DNA of 64,000 nucleotides, from the NCBI RefSeq assembly GCF_014633365.1, contig NC_068341.1, positions 3,100,001-3,164,000 of the forward strand. The letters run 5' to 3'. The notes under the pieces are model-generated. The model was not told where the DNA came from and did no database searches. It worked only from the letters and a program-made list of their open reading frames with translations. The stretch's first letter is position 1, and each line of letters begins with the position of its first letter. This stretch comes from Diospyros lotus. Taxonomy: Eukaryota > Streptophyta > Magnoliopsida > Ericales > Ebenaceae. The translations under genes and the position numbers were made by a program. Positions 34,258 to 46,022 of the stretch are shown piece by piece.

Positions 34258-36062
34258 AAGAGAATTTCGCAGAACAGGAGGATTTGAATTAGAATTTAGA
34301 GGAGGTAACCGGAGACGAAGAGAGACGGTGAAGTGGTGACAGAGCCCGTTTGGACCTCACCTAAATACCGATAAGATCCTGTTGAGGTACTTTTCATGGG
34401 AAATTTGCAGAAATAGGACTGGCGTGATTGAACTCCTGAAAATATGACTCTTAATTTTTTTTTATAAAATTAAGATTTTTGAGAGTTGAATAGATTAAAA
34501 TATTTTCAATTTAAATTAACTTACAATTCTCTTCGTCTTTTTCTTCTTGCACGCACATCTCCAATCGCCCCGTCGATCAGAACATCTCTCTCACTTGTCT
34601 TCTGTTCTAAGCATCTAGAGTTGCTACTTTTTCGTCGATTTTTACCTTCAAAGCCATTACAGGTAATTTAAGGATATCTGATATTTGTTAAAGATATCTG
34701 TTGAGAATATCAGTAACAGATATCTATTAAAGATATCTATCATAACCACGACAAGAAACTAAAACAGTCGCAGTGAATATATCAATCACGACCACAATCA
34801 ACGATGCCATGGCCTTACTGCGATCGTTTTTCTCATTTTCTTGCACATGGCTGCCATTTATCTCTTTTCCTCTCCCATCAACGTAAATACACACAGTACA
34901 TGTATAATATATGTATACATAATAGAGAGAGAATGAGAAAAACCCACATCTCTTGAATCCAATTGTTAAACATGAATAATATATACACATATATTTAGAT
35001 TACAGAGAATGGTAAAAGAACAAAAAAATGATAGATGGATATATATATATATGTATCTTATATATATAAAGTAATAGAGAGAGAAAGAAAAAGATCTATT
35101 GAAAAAGGAGAAAAAAGAACACGAAAAGAGTTAATTTAAAAGTAAGGATATTTTTGTCCAATATACATTCAAAAGTCTTATTTTTGCAAAATTTTTTAAA
35201 ACATCTTATTTCTGCAAAGTTGCATACGGGGAGTCCTATTTTTGCAAATTTCCCACTCTTCAACAAAGGTTAATTACAATAAAGTCCCTCTAATTTCGCT
35301 CAATTTTATCTTTTAATTTGTCAAAATTTATATATTAGTTCAATTGGATGATTATTTATACTATTTCGACATTTCCACTTCCATCCCCTTTTCACAACAC
35401 ATTAAATCTGTTGCATTTAATTTGAATTTAAATTTAAATTATTTAACTAAAAGTATATGTAATATATATATGTAAAGGAGAATTATAAAATTAAGTATAT
35501 TAAAATTTAGATTTAAGGGCGAGATAGCTCATCTCCCTAAAGTTCATAACTAATAAAAGAATTAAGGGTTAAATATATATTTTAATTTTTATATTTATAT
35601 ATATTTTTTATTTAAATATTCAAATTTTTTGTTATTTTAATTATATAACTTATAATTTTAAGTTAATTGCACACATCATCGTATTTAATCCAATATATGT
35701 AATGCATGCATGCTAAAATACTCAAATTACCCTTAATAACCATCATTTCCACTATTTTTTTTTTTTTTCAATAGCTAACAACGAGACATGTGCAAGTCGT
35801 CAAAAACAGAAAGTGAAAGTATTGATTATAGACAAAAACGGCAAGTGCAGACTACTAAAAGAAAAAGCTGTGGCATAAATAATGATAGTGAGAGTAATTT
35901 AAATATTTTAATAAGCATGCATTGCAAGTGCCAGATTAATTATAGTAAAGTGTGTAATTGATTTAAAATTATATAATTTATGGATATAATTAAAATAAAA
36001 AAATATTTAAATATCTAAAAAAAATCGTACAAGTATAAGAATTAAAATATATATATTTGGAC
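34258..36062. other. AT-rich intergenic region upstream of the pyruvate kinase gene
   Basis: It should contain the promoter and 5' UTR of the minus-strand kinase gene in its first few hundred bases. The rest is very AT-rich with TA microsatellites. No gene is recognised. Confidence 0.55.
34672..34738. promoter_or_regulatory. cluster of GATATC palindromes
   Basis: One GGATATCT (34672) and three AGATATCT (34692, 34718, 34731) occur in 67 bp, about 470-540 bp upstream of the kinase start codon. They resemble, but are not identical to, the evening element core. Function is speculative. Confidence 0.3.
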
Positions 36063-36206
36063 GATATCTTCTATTCTATTACATAAATAAAGAAATGGGC
36101 TTTGCATAACGGGCAAAAAATCTTTGATAAAGGATATCTCCTATCCTATTACATAAATAAAGAAATGGGCTTTGGAGCCCATTTCATAACGGGTAAAAAA
36201 TCTTTG
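36063..36206. repeat. imperfect tandem duplication, ~70 bp unit
   Basis: GATATCTTCTATTCTATTAC...AAAATCTTTGAT (36063-36128) recurs from 36132 as GATATCTCCTATCCTATTAC...AAAATCTTTGAAT, with a GAGCCCATTT insertion in the second copy. It lies about 360 bp upstream of the ARF-like pseudogene. Confidence 0.85.
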
Positions 36207-36561
36207 AATGAGGCCCACCGGCCTAATAGCCGCACAAACTCTCGCCCAATCTGTTTCCTTGCGAACGTGGCGATGGAAGCCGCAAATGCCAATTCTTTTT
36301 CCATCATCAAACCCGCCATTTCGAACCAGGCAGAAGAGAGAAATGGAACAAGCGCATTAAGAGAATCGAATCAATAGCTTCATCGCAATCGTCGAGCTCT
36401 TTCGCACGCGGTTCAATTCCTTCTCTTAGGCAATTTTTTTAAATCGAACTGCGGAATATCTCTGTATAAGTTTGAATTTGATATTAGTGTTCTCTCAGTC
36501 CTACTGAAAGGAAATTAGATTTCTGAACTTTGCGTATTTTTTCGGTAATTTTAGGTGAAGG

Positions 36562-39500
36562 ATGGGAGCGTTGATATCGAGATTCTGGCTCATGTTATTC
36601 CCTGCCAAGGAGTATAAGATTGTCGTTGTCGGGTTGTCAGCACGCATCCTAGAGTTGGCGGCAACGTTGAAGGGCTTGTTTACAAGAATATGCCCTTTGA
36701 GGTGTGAAATAATAGGTTTTTATATTGATTCTTCATTGTTTTCATCTTCATAAAACTAGAAAATGTTTCTTGAATTGAAAGTGTGTTCTTTTGGGAAATT
36801 CTAATACTCGACTTGATTGGTTAACACTAGACTTGTTCAGTGTGTCTCGGAATCTATTTGCAAGTAGTAGCTCTCTCTATTTTTGAGTTAAAGTCGTACG
36901 CATTAGCCTGTTCTTATTTATTAGACATGTGCGTCAGTTTTGGTTCCTTCCTCAAGAGAAAAGGAAGACGTGATTATGTTTTTGGGTGCTACCATGACTT
37001 TCCAGCAAACTTGGTCGTCCAAATGCCAACTTAAAGACTAAGGGGGTGGATTGTGTTGTCATAGTATCAAAAGAACAAAGGTTTATCTTGAATTCCAAAC
37101 CCCATCACGGCATTGCAAAAATCTATTGTTAAATTATAGTTTTAGGGAATTGACAAAGTTCAGTGTAGGTGATGCTAAATTTAAGGTGACATTTTATTTG
37201 CATGGAAGTTTGACTATGCAACTCCCATTTTTTAGTCAGGCAGTTGGTGGATTTGATTTACTACGTGTCGAGGAGCTTAAGTTAAGTAGATAGCTCCCTA
37301 AGGAAAATAGCTAGCTACAAAATAATGGGATAAGTAGCTTTTGTCTCACACCTTCCAGAGAGGAAAGGAGAGGGTGGGGGGATTTTTGATTCACACAACA
37401 TGGTGTATTTTCATATTGCCGAACAATTTCCATGGTTGATTTTTGTTATGGTATGGTTTGGATTGAGAAACTAGTGTGCAGCTAACTTTAAGTTGTAATT
37501 AGCAAGGTATAGGAGTTTGAGTTAACAAATAGAGTGCTCAAAGATGGATATCTGATTGGTAATAAGAAATGATAAGAATGATGACTAGATGCAGTATGAA
37601 GTTAGTGGTAGATCTCTGAAGATTTTCCCTGAGGGACATGCCTGTTATGGTTTCTTTGTGTAATGACTGTACCTATTTGGAACTATCACACAAGCATCTG
37701 TAGTAAATGAAGCTAATGGGAAGCAATCTTCTTTCTTTTTTGTTTTCATGACATAATGTTATTCCAGATGTATTATCAGGAAAAGAGGATGTATACAGTA
37801 TACTCTATGTACTCTTGTTTTGAGTGAGTAATATATACTTGGTTGAGTTCATAATGAGTAGCATTGTGAGTTAAGACCTGTTAGGAAGAGAAATAAAACC
37901 ATGTATACTGTGCCTTTAGTGAAGGAGATTGACATCAAAGGAGAAGTGTAAAGATGTTATATGAACATGCCAACCTCGTAATCTGTGGATGGTGATCCTT
38001 TCAGTTTGTCTGTTACTGCAATTCTACAAGTCAAATTAGATATTCAAGAGAGATAATATGGCAAATAGGATCATTCTTCCTAACAACAACATTAGTGAGG
38101 CTTAATCCCGCTAGGTGGGTAGGACCATGCTTCCTAGATTGCAATGGATTTATCATTTACTGTCGATTGCAATATTGCTTTTTACTTGTGTATTTGTCTC
38201 TCCAACTTTGGTGGATCTTTATTGGTGGGCAAATTCATTCAGCAATGAAGCTATGCTTTTATTATTTAGGGCCACCTTAACTTTCTACCTTTAAACAGGA
38301 CTCTTTGGGTCACATCCATATAAGTTGTTTTAGTTTAAATCAGTTATACCCTCTGTTGTATACCCTTCTAGGCAGCAAGTTAAACTGTAAAAGACACTTT
38401 TGGTTAAGCTGTGGCAATCAAAAAGGATTCAGGTTAATCACAAAATTTAGCTTGAAAATAGGTCATTTTGTTGGCCGTATAATTATGTGATCATAGGACT
38501 ACATTGTCATAGGTTTCCACTTTCTCTTTCGTGGGCATTGGGGTTTTTTGCTTCTGGAATATTTGAGGGACTTTTATCAGGGTGCATTAGATCCACCAAT
38601 TTAGATAACTTTTCTGATGTTAGTCTGTCCCTGGAAGGCAAATTGTGGATGGATATTGAGTGGTTGAACTGATAATTCATATTTGCTTCAAATTATACAT
38701 GCTCGATTCATCTTGATGTAAAATGTTTTTAGTAAAAGATTTTACTTATTTTTTAGTGTTTAGATGGCAAACTATAAGTAAAATATTTTTTAAGTAAATA
38801 CTTTTTTTTTTTTAAAATGACTTGGAAATCATTTTTTGTTTTGAGACCAAAACTAAAACTTCATCATCTTAACGGGAATCACCCTTGTACAAAATGAAAA
38901 CTAAGATGATAAAACTTTTTTTTTTAAATAAATAGAATGGAAGGCATGTCGTTTTCTCATCTCTTTTATCGATATCTACAAACATCTTTGGTGTTCCATT
39001 TATTTGCTTGACTCTTGGGATTATTTTGTTCATGGCTGATGGAAATAGTGATCTTTGCTGTCACATTTTTCCCACTCAAATTCAGTGGAAGTTGTTCTGA
39101 CGTGTGAAGTTCCGAGTAGTGAAATTCCAATCGAATGCCTCATTTCTGCTGGATACTCACGGAATGGTTCATGACTCAATCTTCACAATAACGCACGTTC
39201 ATTAAGCTCAATGATACTGATTCATGTGGCACCTGAAACGGCACTCTGGTTGTTTCCTTCTAATTTTCTCTTCAACCAGGGAGAAGAAAGTTTGTTTCTG
39301 ATAGATAAGAATGAGTTTTGGAGTTTGTGATCTTGGTTTGATTTCTGAATTCCTTCCCCCCCTCGCTATAATTCCTGTAGTTGATCTAACTAGTTTGCTA
39401 ATGATCTCTTCCTCAGGTCTGGGATCTTGGCGGACAAGGAAGGCTCAGGACACCGTGGGCTACAAATTATTGAGGAACTCATGCGGTAATCGTAGTCATA

Positions 39501-39716
39501 GACAGCACTGATAGAGCCCAGATTGGGATAATGAAGGACGAACTCTTCAGGCTGCTTCCACACGAGGACCTTCAAAGCGCTGTTGTACTCGTATTTGCAA
39601 ACAAACAAGACTTGAAGGATGCTATTACTGGCACATTCAAGCCTGCAGTGCCCTCACAGACGAGGGATGGTTTGGGGTGGATTGCTCAGCGAGTCATAGT
39701 GAAAGCACCAAGCTAG
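36562..39716 (+). pseudogene. ARF-like GTPase pseudogene (ARL/GB1 type)
   Basis: Exon 36562-36701 and exon 39417-39716 are joined by a GT-AG intron of 2.7 kb with no recognised content. The N-terminus MGALISRFWLMLFPAKEYKI matches plant ARF-like GB1 proteins. About 55-60 bp that should encode the P-loop (GDNAGKTT region) are missing near 36636-36641, and the frame shifts afterwards. In exon 2 the WDLGGQ switch II motif survives but is followed by a TGA (39471) where the family has arginine. The guanine-specificity motif NKQD is kept. A further ~60-bp deletion near 39630 removes the region before HIQACSAL. It cannot bind GTP as encoded. Retained introns mean it is not a processed copy. Confidence 0.87.
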
Positions 39717-40225
39717 ACAATGTAAAACTGGGGAAAATATTTCAATTTGAAGGATTAAACATATTATTCTGTCTTGTATCATCTAACCGTAATATTCTTG
39801 CTTCCAAGTGATCTAATTCTTTCTTGACTTCCCTTGCAAGAAAGAATTGCTCCCTTCTGCCTACCGTAGCTTTTTGTATATCAGTTTTTGATAGAAATAG
39901 AATCCTTTGGTACAGTTGAAGCTAATCACAGGAATATAACCATAAGCTAACGCAATTAGAATCAAACCATTTATATACAAAAGGAGCATCATATTGGCAA
40001 TGAAACAATGAAGAGCAGTTGTAGATAATAAAAGAAGAAGCATTTGCTGCAAACCGTGAAATGTATCTCATTAACAATTCCTAAGGCTCAGGGTTGAACT
40101 ATAATTTCCCGCACAAGAACAATTCAATTGGGATTTGCCGCGGCCAACGCATTGCTCTAAAACTTGACATGTTTCTAAGCTACCAACGCCTCATTGTTAA
40201 TGGGAGTCACTCTGTCAACCGGAAG
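39717..40225. other. intergenic between convergent units
   Basis: Probably holds the 3' UTR of the minus-strand G-gamma gene and the 3' flank of the ARL pseudogene. Nothing else is seen. Confidence 0.5.
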
Positions 40226-42994
40226 TCACAGTATCGAGCAACGGCAACCCTGTGATTCTTGGGGTCCTTCAAACCATCGATCCCAGGAAGGATTTGTCGG
40301 GCCACTTGTACTGCAAAAACAAGCAAAGCTTTCAGGCTCCACTGACGTTGAGTGGCTGCAATTTAAAGAGATACAGACAGCGGGTTGAGGGGACGCATTA
40401 CAGTGGAAGTAATGGATCTGGTTTTGGTTCCACACTGCTCAGCATTCTGGTGGCAAAGAATTAGACTCAATAAGGAAATTCATTTCACTAGACAGATCAT
40501 TTAATGACTCGAATACATTCCCGTACTTACTCCTTGCATCCAGCTGAGGTTGCCTCCATTTTTTCAAGTTCTTCCAGCTCTTCCTGTATCAAGAATCGAG
40601 TTAAGATTGAACCACATACCAGATAAACCTACACCGTATTATCATAGCACTGGTCTAAACAGTAAAACAATACAGCATATGGATGATGACTGAATACTCT
40701 CAGATGCAGCACTTTAGTCATGGACACGATTTGATCAAAAATAAAACTGGAAATTTATGGGGAGTATCTTCCAACATATGAATTCAGGATTGTTCAGAGA
40801 GAATTTATGAGACAATTACTAGAATCTCTTTTTTAGCAGGAAATTCAGTGCTCTACGCTTATATATTAAGTCCAACTTTCCGCGCTGACAAGGTATAAGA
40901 GAAATGAGTTTCTGACTAGTCTTTTCATCGACCCAACAACCAAGGTTGGACTGAGCAAAGTCACAGGTCTCTGGGGCATAAGACCATTATGATCTTGTAT
41001 GTCATAGAAAAGGGGCCAAGGTATTACGTCCTAAAGTCCAACGACCATGAGAAAGAAGCAAGAGAAGGCATTGAAGAAATAGGAATCTACTGAGCCTGAA
41101 AGAGAGGACAGTGCAGTTCTGACAATAAAAACATTGACGAAGTCTGGGCTAGAGTTGCTCATTTTAACTTGATGCCAACACTATGTAAACTGGTCTAACC
41201 TAATCTTGTGGTAGACTGAGGTATGCCAAAATGGTTGCATACGTGCCAGGACAACTTAGGTAACAAGTTAGGGTGACAATTTTTCTACTTCACTCACATA
41301 ATATCCAGTCATTATCTTAAACTCCAAACAATATACTTGCAAATTACCAATAAGGATCAGGTGAAAGCACCATTGATTGCACTCTTACTGTCTTTTCTTT
41401 TAATATAATTGAAAGCACTGTTGCTTGGGCCTGAGAATGCAAATTCAAACTTAGATGGCAACCAGAAAGCAACCACTTTATGCGTATAAAAATCAGATGA
41501 ACCATACCTACTCACCAAAATAAAAAGGGAAAAGGGGGAAAAGAAGGAATAGCTGAAAGGTTGCATCTAGCACATAACAAGCTATGTCAACAATTGAACC
41601 AAGCTATTTCAATTTATGCCATCTCCCCAACTTACCTAGTCATAGAACATTGATCACATAAAAGATCAGAAACTTGACAAGATTGATTGCTGTGTTCCAC
41701 ATAATACAAATAACTAGTCACTTCTCTAGTAGAGGTTGAAGTTGTTCTAGTTTTATTTTCATTACCCGTCTTTGCAAATTCCTAGAGCAGTTTGCTTTCT
41801 GATCTCTAGGATTCCATTACTGGTTGGATATTTACTATACTAGTTCTCATATTTACGGATACTTGAATTCTGCAGAAATCCATCAAGGAAGTTCATACAT
41901 CTTGGGGAGGTTTACTGAGTTACTTTGAGATAATGTGATGTCGAAACCTTCAGAGATTCCTATAAGGCTCATTATCTCTTTCACATAAGTGAAGCCTATC
42001 AACCAAAGTGCCACTGGATCTGAACACCATTGAAGGAGCAACCATGGGACGTTTCCCCAAGACTAACATTAGCACAAGCAGCCACATTACTCTTATCCAC
42101 TAATCCTGACAAGGTTCAGGAACTTATTAGCAATTTAATCAAACAGAGACCCTTTGTCCATCAAGGACTTTAACACACTAGTCTAAACCGATAAAGGCCA
42201 TTATACAGAGTTTGTCAGGGTAATGTAGCCATATGAGTCAGTCCGAGATTGGGTCCTCAGCCTCATGTCTCATTTGCACTAACTTCCTCATACTAAACCT
42301 TTCATTTTTACCCTTTGAAGCATGGTCAATAACTTACACTATGTTTAGAACTAGAATTTTTTGGGGCAAAGAAGTATAAATATACCTATGCACCAGGGAT
42401 TATGTACGCAAAAAAGCAGGTAAATAAATTCTTTTCTTTTCTTTTCAATTTCCTTTTCCGTTGAAAATCCTTGTCCACATCAGAGGGTTAGTTTTTCAAG
42501 TAATAGATTTTTTTTTCCTTTTTTTATAAGTACATAATTGCCATCATTTACTCAAACCATTCATCGTTTGCTCTTCAGTAGGGTGAAATATACTTATGAT
42601 GTTGACTATAATCACCATCACATAAAGCCGCAATTGACCAATTTTATACAAACAATCAGTTCATTTCTCCTAGGTTCAGAAAGAATTGCAAGACATTCAG
42701 AAAGCAAGGCAACTCGAAAATCACAGAAAATGCGCTACCCAGATCAAGATTCCAACTTTTCCTCCACAATCGATCAAGAAGTCGACTAACCAGACACCCA
42801 ACAAAGAAATGGAAAGAACAAATTTAAACAACTTCAAGAACCCATGAAAGTAGCAAAGAGAAGTGACCTCCAAGAACCTAGCCTCCTGCTCGAGCCGCTT
42901 CAATTCCGCCGAAATTCGATGCTTCCCTCGAGTATCCGCCGCCGCCGCCGATCGAGCTTGCTCGCTCCCCTGATGATCGGCCGATTCAGATTGC

Positions 42995-42996
<2 letters not shown>
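40226..42996 (-). CDS. AGG1: heterotrimeric G-protein gamma subunit (AGG1/AGG2 type)
   Basis: Forms the G-beta-gamma dimer that anchors heterotrimeric G proteins to the plasma membrane. Exons (minus): 42996-42868, 40583-40531, 40446-40402, 40310-40226; 312 nt, 103 aa (Arabidopsis AGG1 is 98 aa). All introns are GT-AG; intron 1 is 2.3 kb. The N-terminal coiled coil runs from GKHRISAELKRLEQEARFLE through EELEELEKMEATSAGCK. A conserved DPLLPL and the C-terminal signature NPSWDRWFEGPQESQGCRCSIL follow. The last four residues, CSIL, are a prenylation CaaX box with terminal leucine, favouring geranylgeranylation, and the cysteine before it is a likely palmitoylation site. It is a short, type A gamma subunit. 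The AGG1 versus AGG2 assignment is not certain. Confidence 0.93.

Positions 42997-43000
<4 letters not shown>

Positions 43001-43030
<30 letters not shown>
43001..43030. repeat. (CT)15 microsatellite in the G-gamma 5' UTR
   Basis: Thirty bases of CT starting 4 bp upstream of the start codon, i.e. GA repeats in the sense direction of the gene. Pyrimidine/purine repeats in 5' UTRs are common in plants and often polymorphic. Confidence 0.9.
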
Positions 43031-43034
<4 letters not shown>

Positions 43035-44296
43035 ATATATATATATATTTGAACAGAGATGCTTGCAACAGTGAAGAACAAAACTTGAAAGAATCAAGTA
43101 CTTATGGACTCTTCAATCTCCATTCCCAGATTGGACTTTTTTTTCTTTTTTTCTTTCTGTGGTGCTTATGCTATAAGAGTGGCATGGTATCAAGCTCTAG
43201 GCCATGGATCTAACCACAGCTGAAACGAGTAATGGAGAAAGAGGAAAGGTCAGAAGGGTTCTCAACTCAGTTTCTTTTGGATTTGGGCCTCGGGTTTGTT
43301 TCTGCCAGTTTTTGAAACTTCTGATTTGAGGAGCACGAATTGGGACAATACAAAGGAGGCTTTTTGAGGGGATTGGATTGTTTTTGTATTGAAAGGTGGT
43401 GTTTTTTTTCTTTCATTTTTGCGAGTCAATTTTTTGTCTCTCCCTCTCTCTCTCCTCCTTGTTTCTGGTTCCCAACTTTTATTCCACTCCTCTTTTCTAC
43501 CCTGAAAACCAAACACCCCCCTCCTTTGGAGCGTGGCAGTGGCAGAGGCTGGAACTATCCCAAATCATTTGGCTCAAAATCTGTCAACTGTTGAAGGGTA
43601 AAGAAAATTGACAATAAAACCAGTTTTTAAACTGACAGCATGAGCATGACTTCAAAAGCAAAGAACACCAAGCTTATATTCTATCTATTTTTTGAATAAT
43701 AGTATTTAGTTGGGTATGGCCTGTGACCTGGGTTAGGTTATATCTAAGGTTAAGAATGTAGCTTGCGAATTGCAATTTAATTTGTTGCACCATGGCGTGG
43801 GAATACGCGGCGATGCTGGCGGTTGGGCAAGTCCCTGACGGGGAACTGGTGCTTGTTACTTGGGGATCCACTCATCAGGTGGCACGTCGCCTTTCGTCTC
43901 CATCATCCTGCACGCGCGATGAGCTGGCCTTAGTAAAAAAAAATCCCAATTTTAATTTTTTATTAATTTTTATCTTCATATAGATACGATTTTTAATATA
44001 TAAAATATATTTACGTTGGATTCAACTCAAGGATTCCAGTCAAACGAGACCGTTCTTTACTCCCACACCCAGAAAGGGTGGTCTGATTTGTGATTGCAGT
44101 CTTCGACGTCGTTTCTGATGACCAGGTGCTATGAAATTGTGATGATTTTATGATAAATACATAATATTTTTGTATTTTTAAATACTCGTATCTGTAAAAT
44201 TGTTGTTATATATGATGATGATGATGATGATTTATTATTGCTTTGGGTGTAGAATTTTCGCATGTATTGAGAAGTTTCTTTCTTTTAGGATTATAT
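43031..44296. other. intergenic, probable promoter of the G-gamma gene
   Basis: No recognisable gene. Contains a GAT microsatellite (about 44212-44230) and pyrimidine-rich tracts at 43430-43460. Confidence 0.5.
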
Positions 44297-44304
44297 TATA
44301 AAAG
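44297..44304 (+). promoter_or_regulatory. TATA box of the proline-rich gene
   Basis: TATAAAAG lies 182 bp upstream of the proposed start codon and about 75 bp upstream of the first ATG of the ORF. Confidence 0.45.
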
Positions 44305-44478
44305 TATATATTCGGAAGTTGGTATTCTGTACCATGGCGTACACGTGTCGCTACATAGATACATACGTGTCAATTGCCCGGACCATCTTCTTCTTCTTTG
44401 CTTGTGATTCATACTGAAGTCCAAACACGCAACTCATGGTTCAACCGCAAAGAGTCCCATTTCATTACGCAGGGCAAA

Positions 44479-44994
44479 ATGTCCAGTTTCTCGGCTGTCT
44501 CATTCAATCTCACGAACATGAAGAAATCAATCCCATTTCCACCGCCACGTGCTTCAAATTCCACTACCAAAGCCTTCTCAATCTTCCACTCCCTCAACCC
44601 ATCCCCACAGCCAAAACCCATCTCGATTTCCGGCCAGTCGGCGTCGAGTACCCCGCCGGAGTTCTCTCGGCCGCCCGACTTGCCACCGGAGGTGCCCCGG
44701 CCTCCGAACGTTCCAGACTTCGACCCGATTCCCCCTGAAAAGAGGGCGGCTAACCCGCCCCCGCTGTATCCCGGGCTGAATCCGGACTTTCCCGGGCCGC
44801 CAACGCCGTCGCCGCCTAAACCCGAGGCTCCTAGGCCGCCGATGCCGTCGCCACCACGGCCGGATGAGCCCTTGCCTCCGCCGGGTGCACGGGAGATAAT
44901 GCCTCCGAAGCCGCCGGAGGTGGGGCCCCCGCACCCAACGCAGCCTGATTTTCCGCCACCTTCCTCCAGTTGTTTTGGATCATTTGTTTTCTAG
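44479..44994 (+). CDS. proline-rich protein, possibly plastid-targeted
   Basis: Single-exon ORF of 171 aa from 44479. An in-frame ATG at 44374 would add 35 residues, but the sequence from 44479 (MSSFSAVSFNLTNMKKSI) looks like a transit peptide: rich in serine and threonine, poor in acidic residues. After about residue 50 it is dominated by proline in short repeats such as RPPDLPPEVPRPPNVP and PSPPKPEAPRPPMPSPP, ending SSSCFGSFVF. The region is strikingly GC-rich next to AT-rich flanks, and the frame stays open, which supports coding. I do not recognise a named family. It could be a disordered structural protein; extensin-like function is unlikely because SPPPP repeats and a signal peptide are absent. 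Confidence 0.6.
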   Translation: MSSFSAVSFNLTNMKKSIPFPPPRASNSTTKAFSIFHSLNPSPQPKPISISGQSASSTPPEFSRPPDLPPEVPRPPNVPDFDPIPPEKRAANPPPLYPGLNPDFPGPPTPSPPKPEAPRPPMPSPPRPDEPLPPPGAREIMPPKPPEVGPPHPTQPDFPPPSSSCFGSFVF

Positions 44995-46022
44995 GCTGGC
45001 CAGTAGTGTGCTCTGTATTTCATGTGCTTTATGTCATTTTATTTCTTTCTTAATCCATGGATGAGAAACTGATTGGGTTTTGAGGTCATAAATACTAATA
45101 GTGCAAATTTCTTGAGCTGGTTCTTTGCTTTGCTTCAAATCTCCAGCATTTCCCCTTACAAAACGCAATTTACATCCACCGTAGCTTTGGGTGAACACTT
45201 GTGGAATCACATTATCCGTCTAATCTTAATTTTAACAGTTATTCCTTTGACTTTGAGTTATCAAACTCAATGAATTAAGATATATTTTGAAAATTTTAAC
45301 TCACGATCCTTCAAATATTCTGATGCTTTAATCCCAAACGCAACGCGGGACTGGCCGCAGGAGATTTTGTTTTGGCGATCATCATCCCAGCACCTTATCA
45401 GGCAACCAACCTCCAATAACAAAATGCCACGTAAGCCACCATCTTTTTGATGGGCCTTCACCATTAGCAGCCACGTGTTAAACCATATATTTTCATTATT
45501 TTTGAAAAACAGCCACGTGTATCTGTTAATCCGGCTCCAGCACGATGTCCTCTAAAGGGGGAGCAGAAGCATCACCAACTTCCTTCGAATCCAAGAAAAT
45601 AACTTTTACTTTTCAGAAAAGAATGAAAAATATTATGTAAACCTTTAAATCACATAATAATTATTAGTAATACATCATTTGATTTGATGATAAATATTTG
45701 GAGAAAATATTACTCTCTTCCTGGTTGTAGTTCCTATTAATTAATTAATATTATAATGTTAAGTAAGTGAAATGAATAATAATATTTATTATTCTTCATT
45801 TTAAAAAAAAATGGCTTCCATTCATTCATGGATGGGTTTTGAGATCTTCAAATCAAAAGAAATTAAAAGAGCAGTATTAATTAAAGTTAACGAAAATGAA
45901 ATTCCACGCTTCGAATCTCCGTAGCAATCACGATTCACGGGCACTTTCTTCTATGCCTTCAAATCCACCGCCAATTCGGCCTCCAATCGGCTCCACTCCT
46001 CTGCGCTTCTCAGCTCCAGGAA
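44995..46022. other. intergenic between proline-rich gene and LESV
   Basis: Presumably the 3' UTR of the first and the promoter of the second. AT-rich, no gene recognised. The ORF at 45896 is out of frame with the LESV start and is likely leader sequence. Confidence 0.5.

Noticed and set aside
44578..44934. arginine-rich minus-strand ORF
   Set aside because: It is the antisense shadow of the proline-rich gene: proline codons read in reverse give glycine and arginine.
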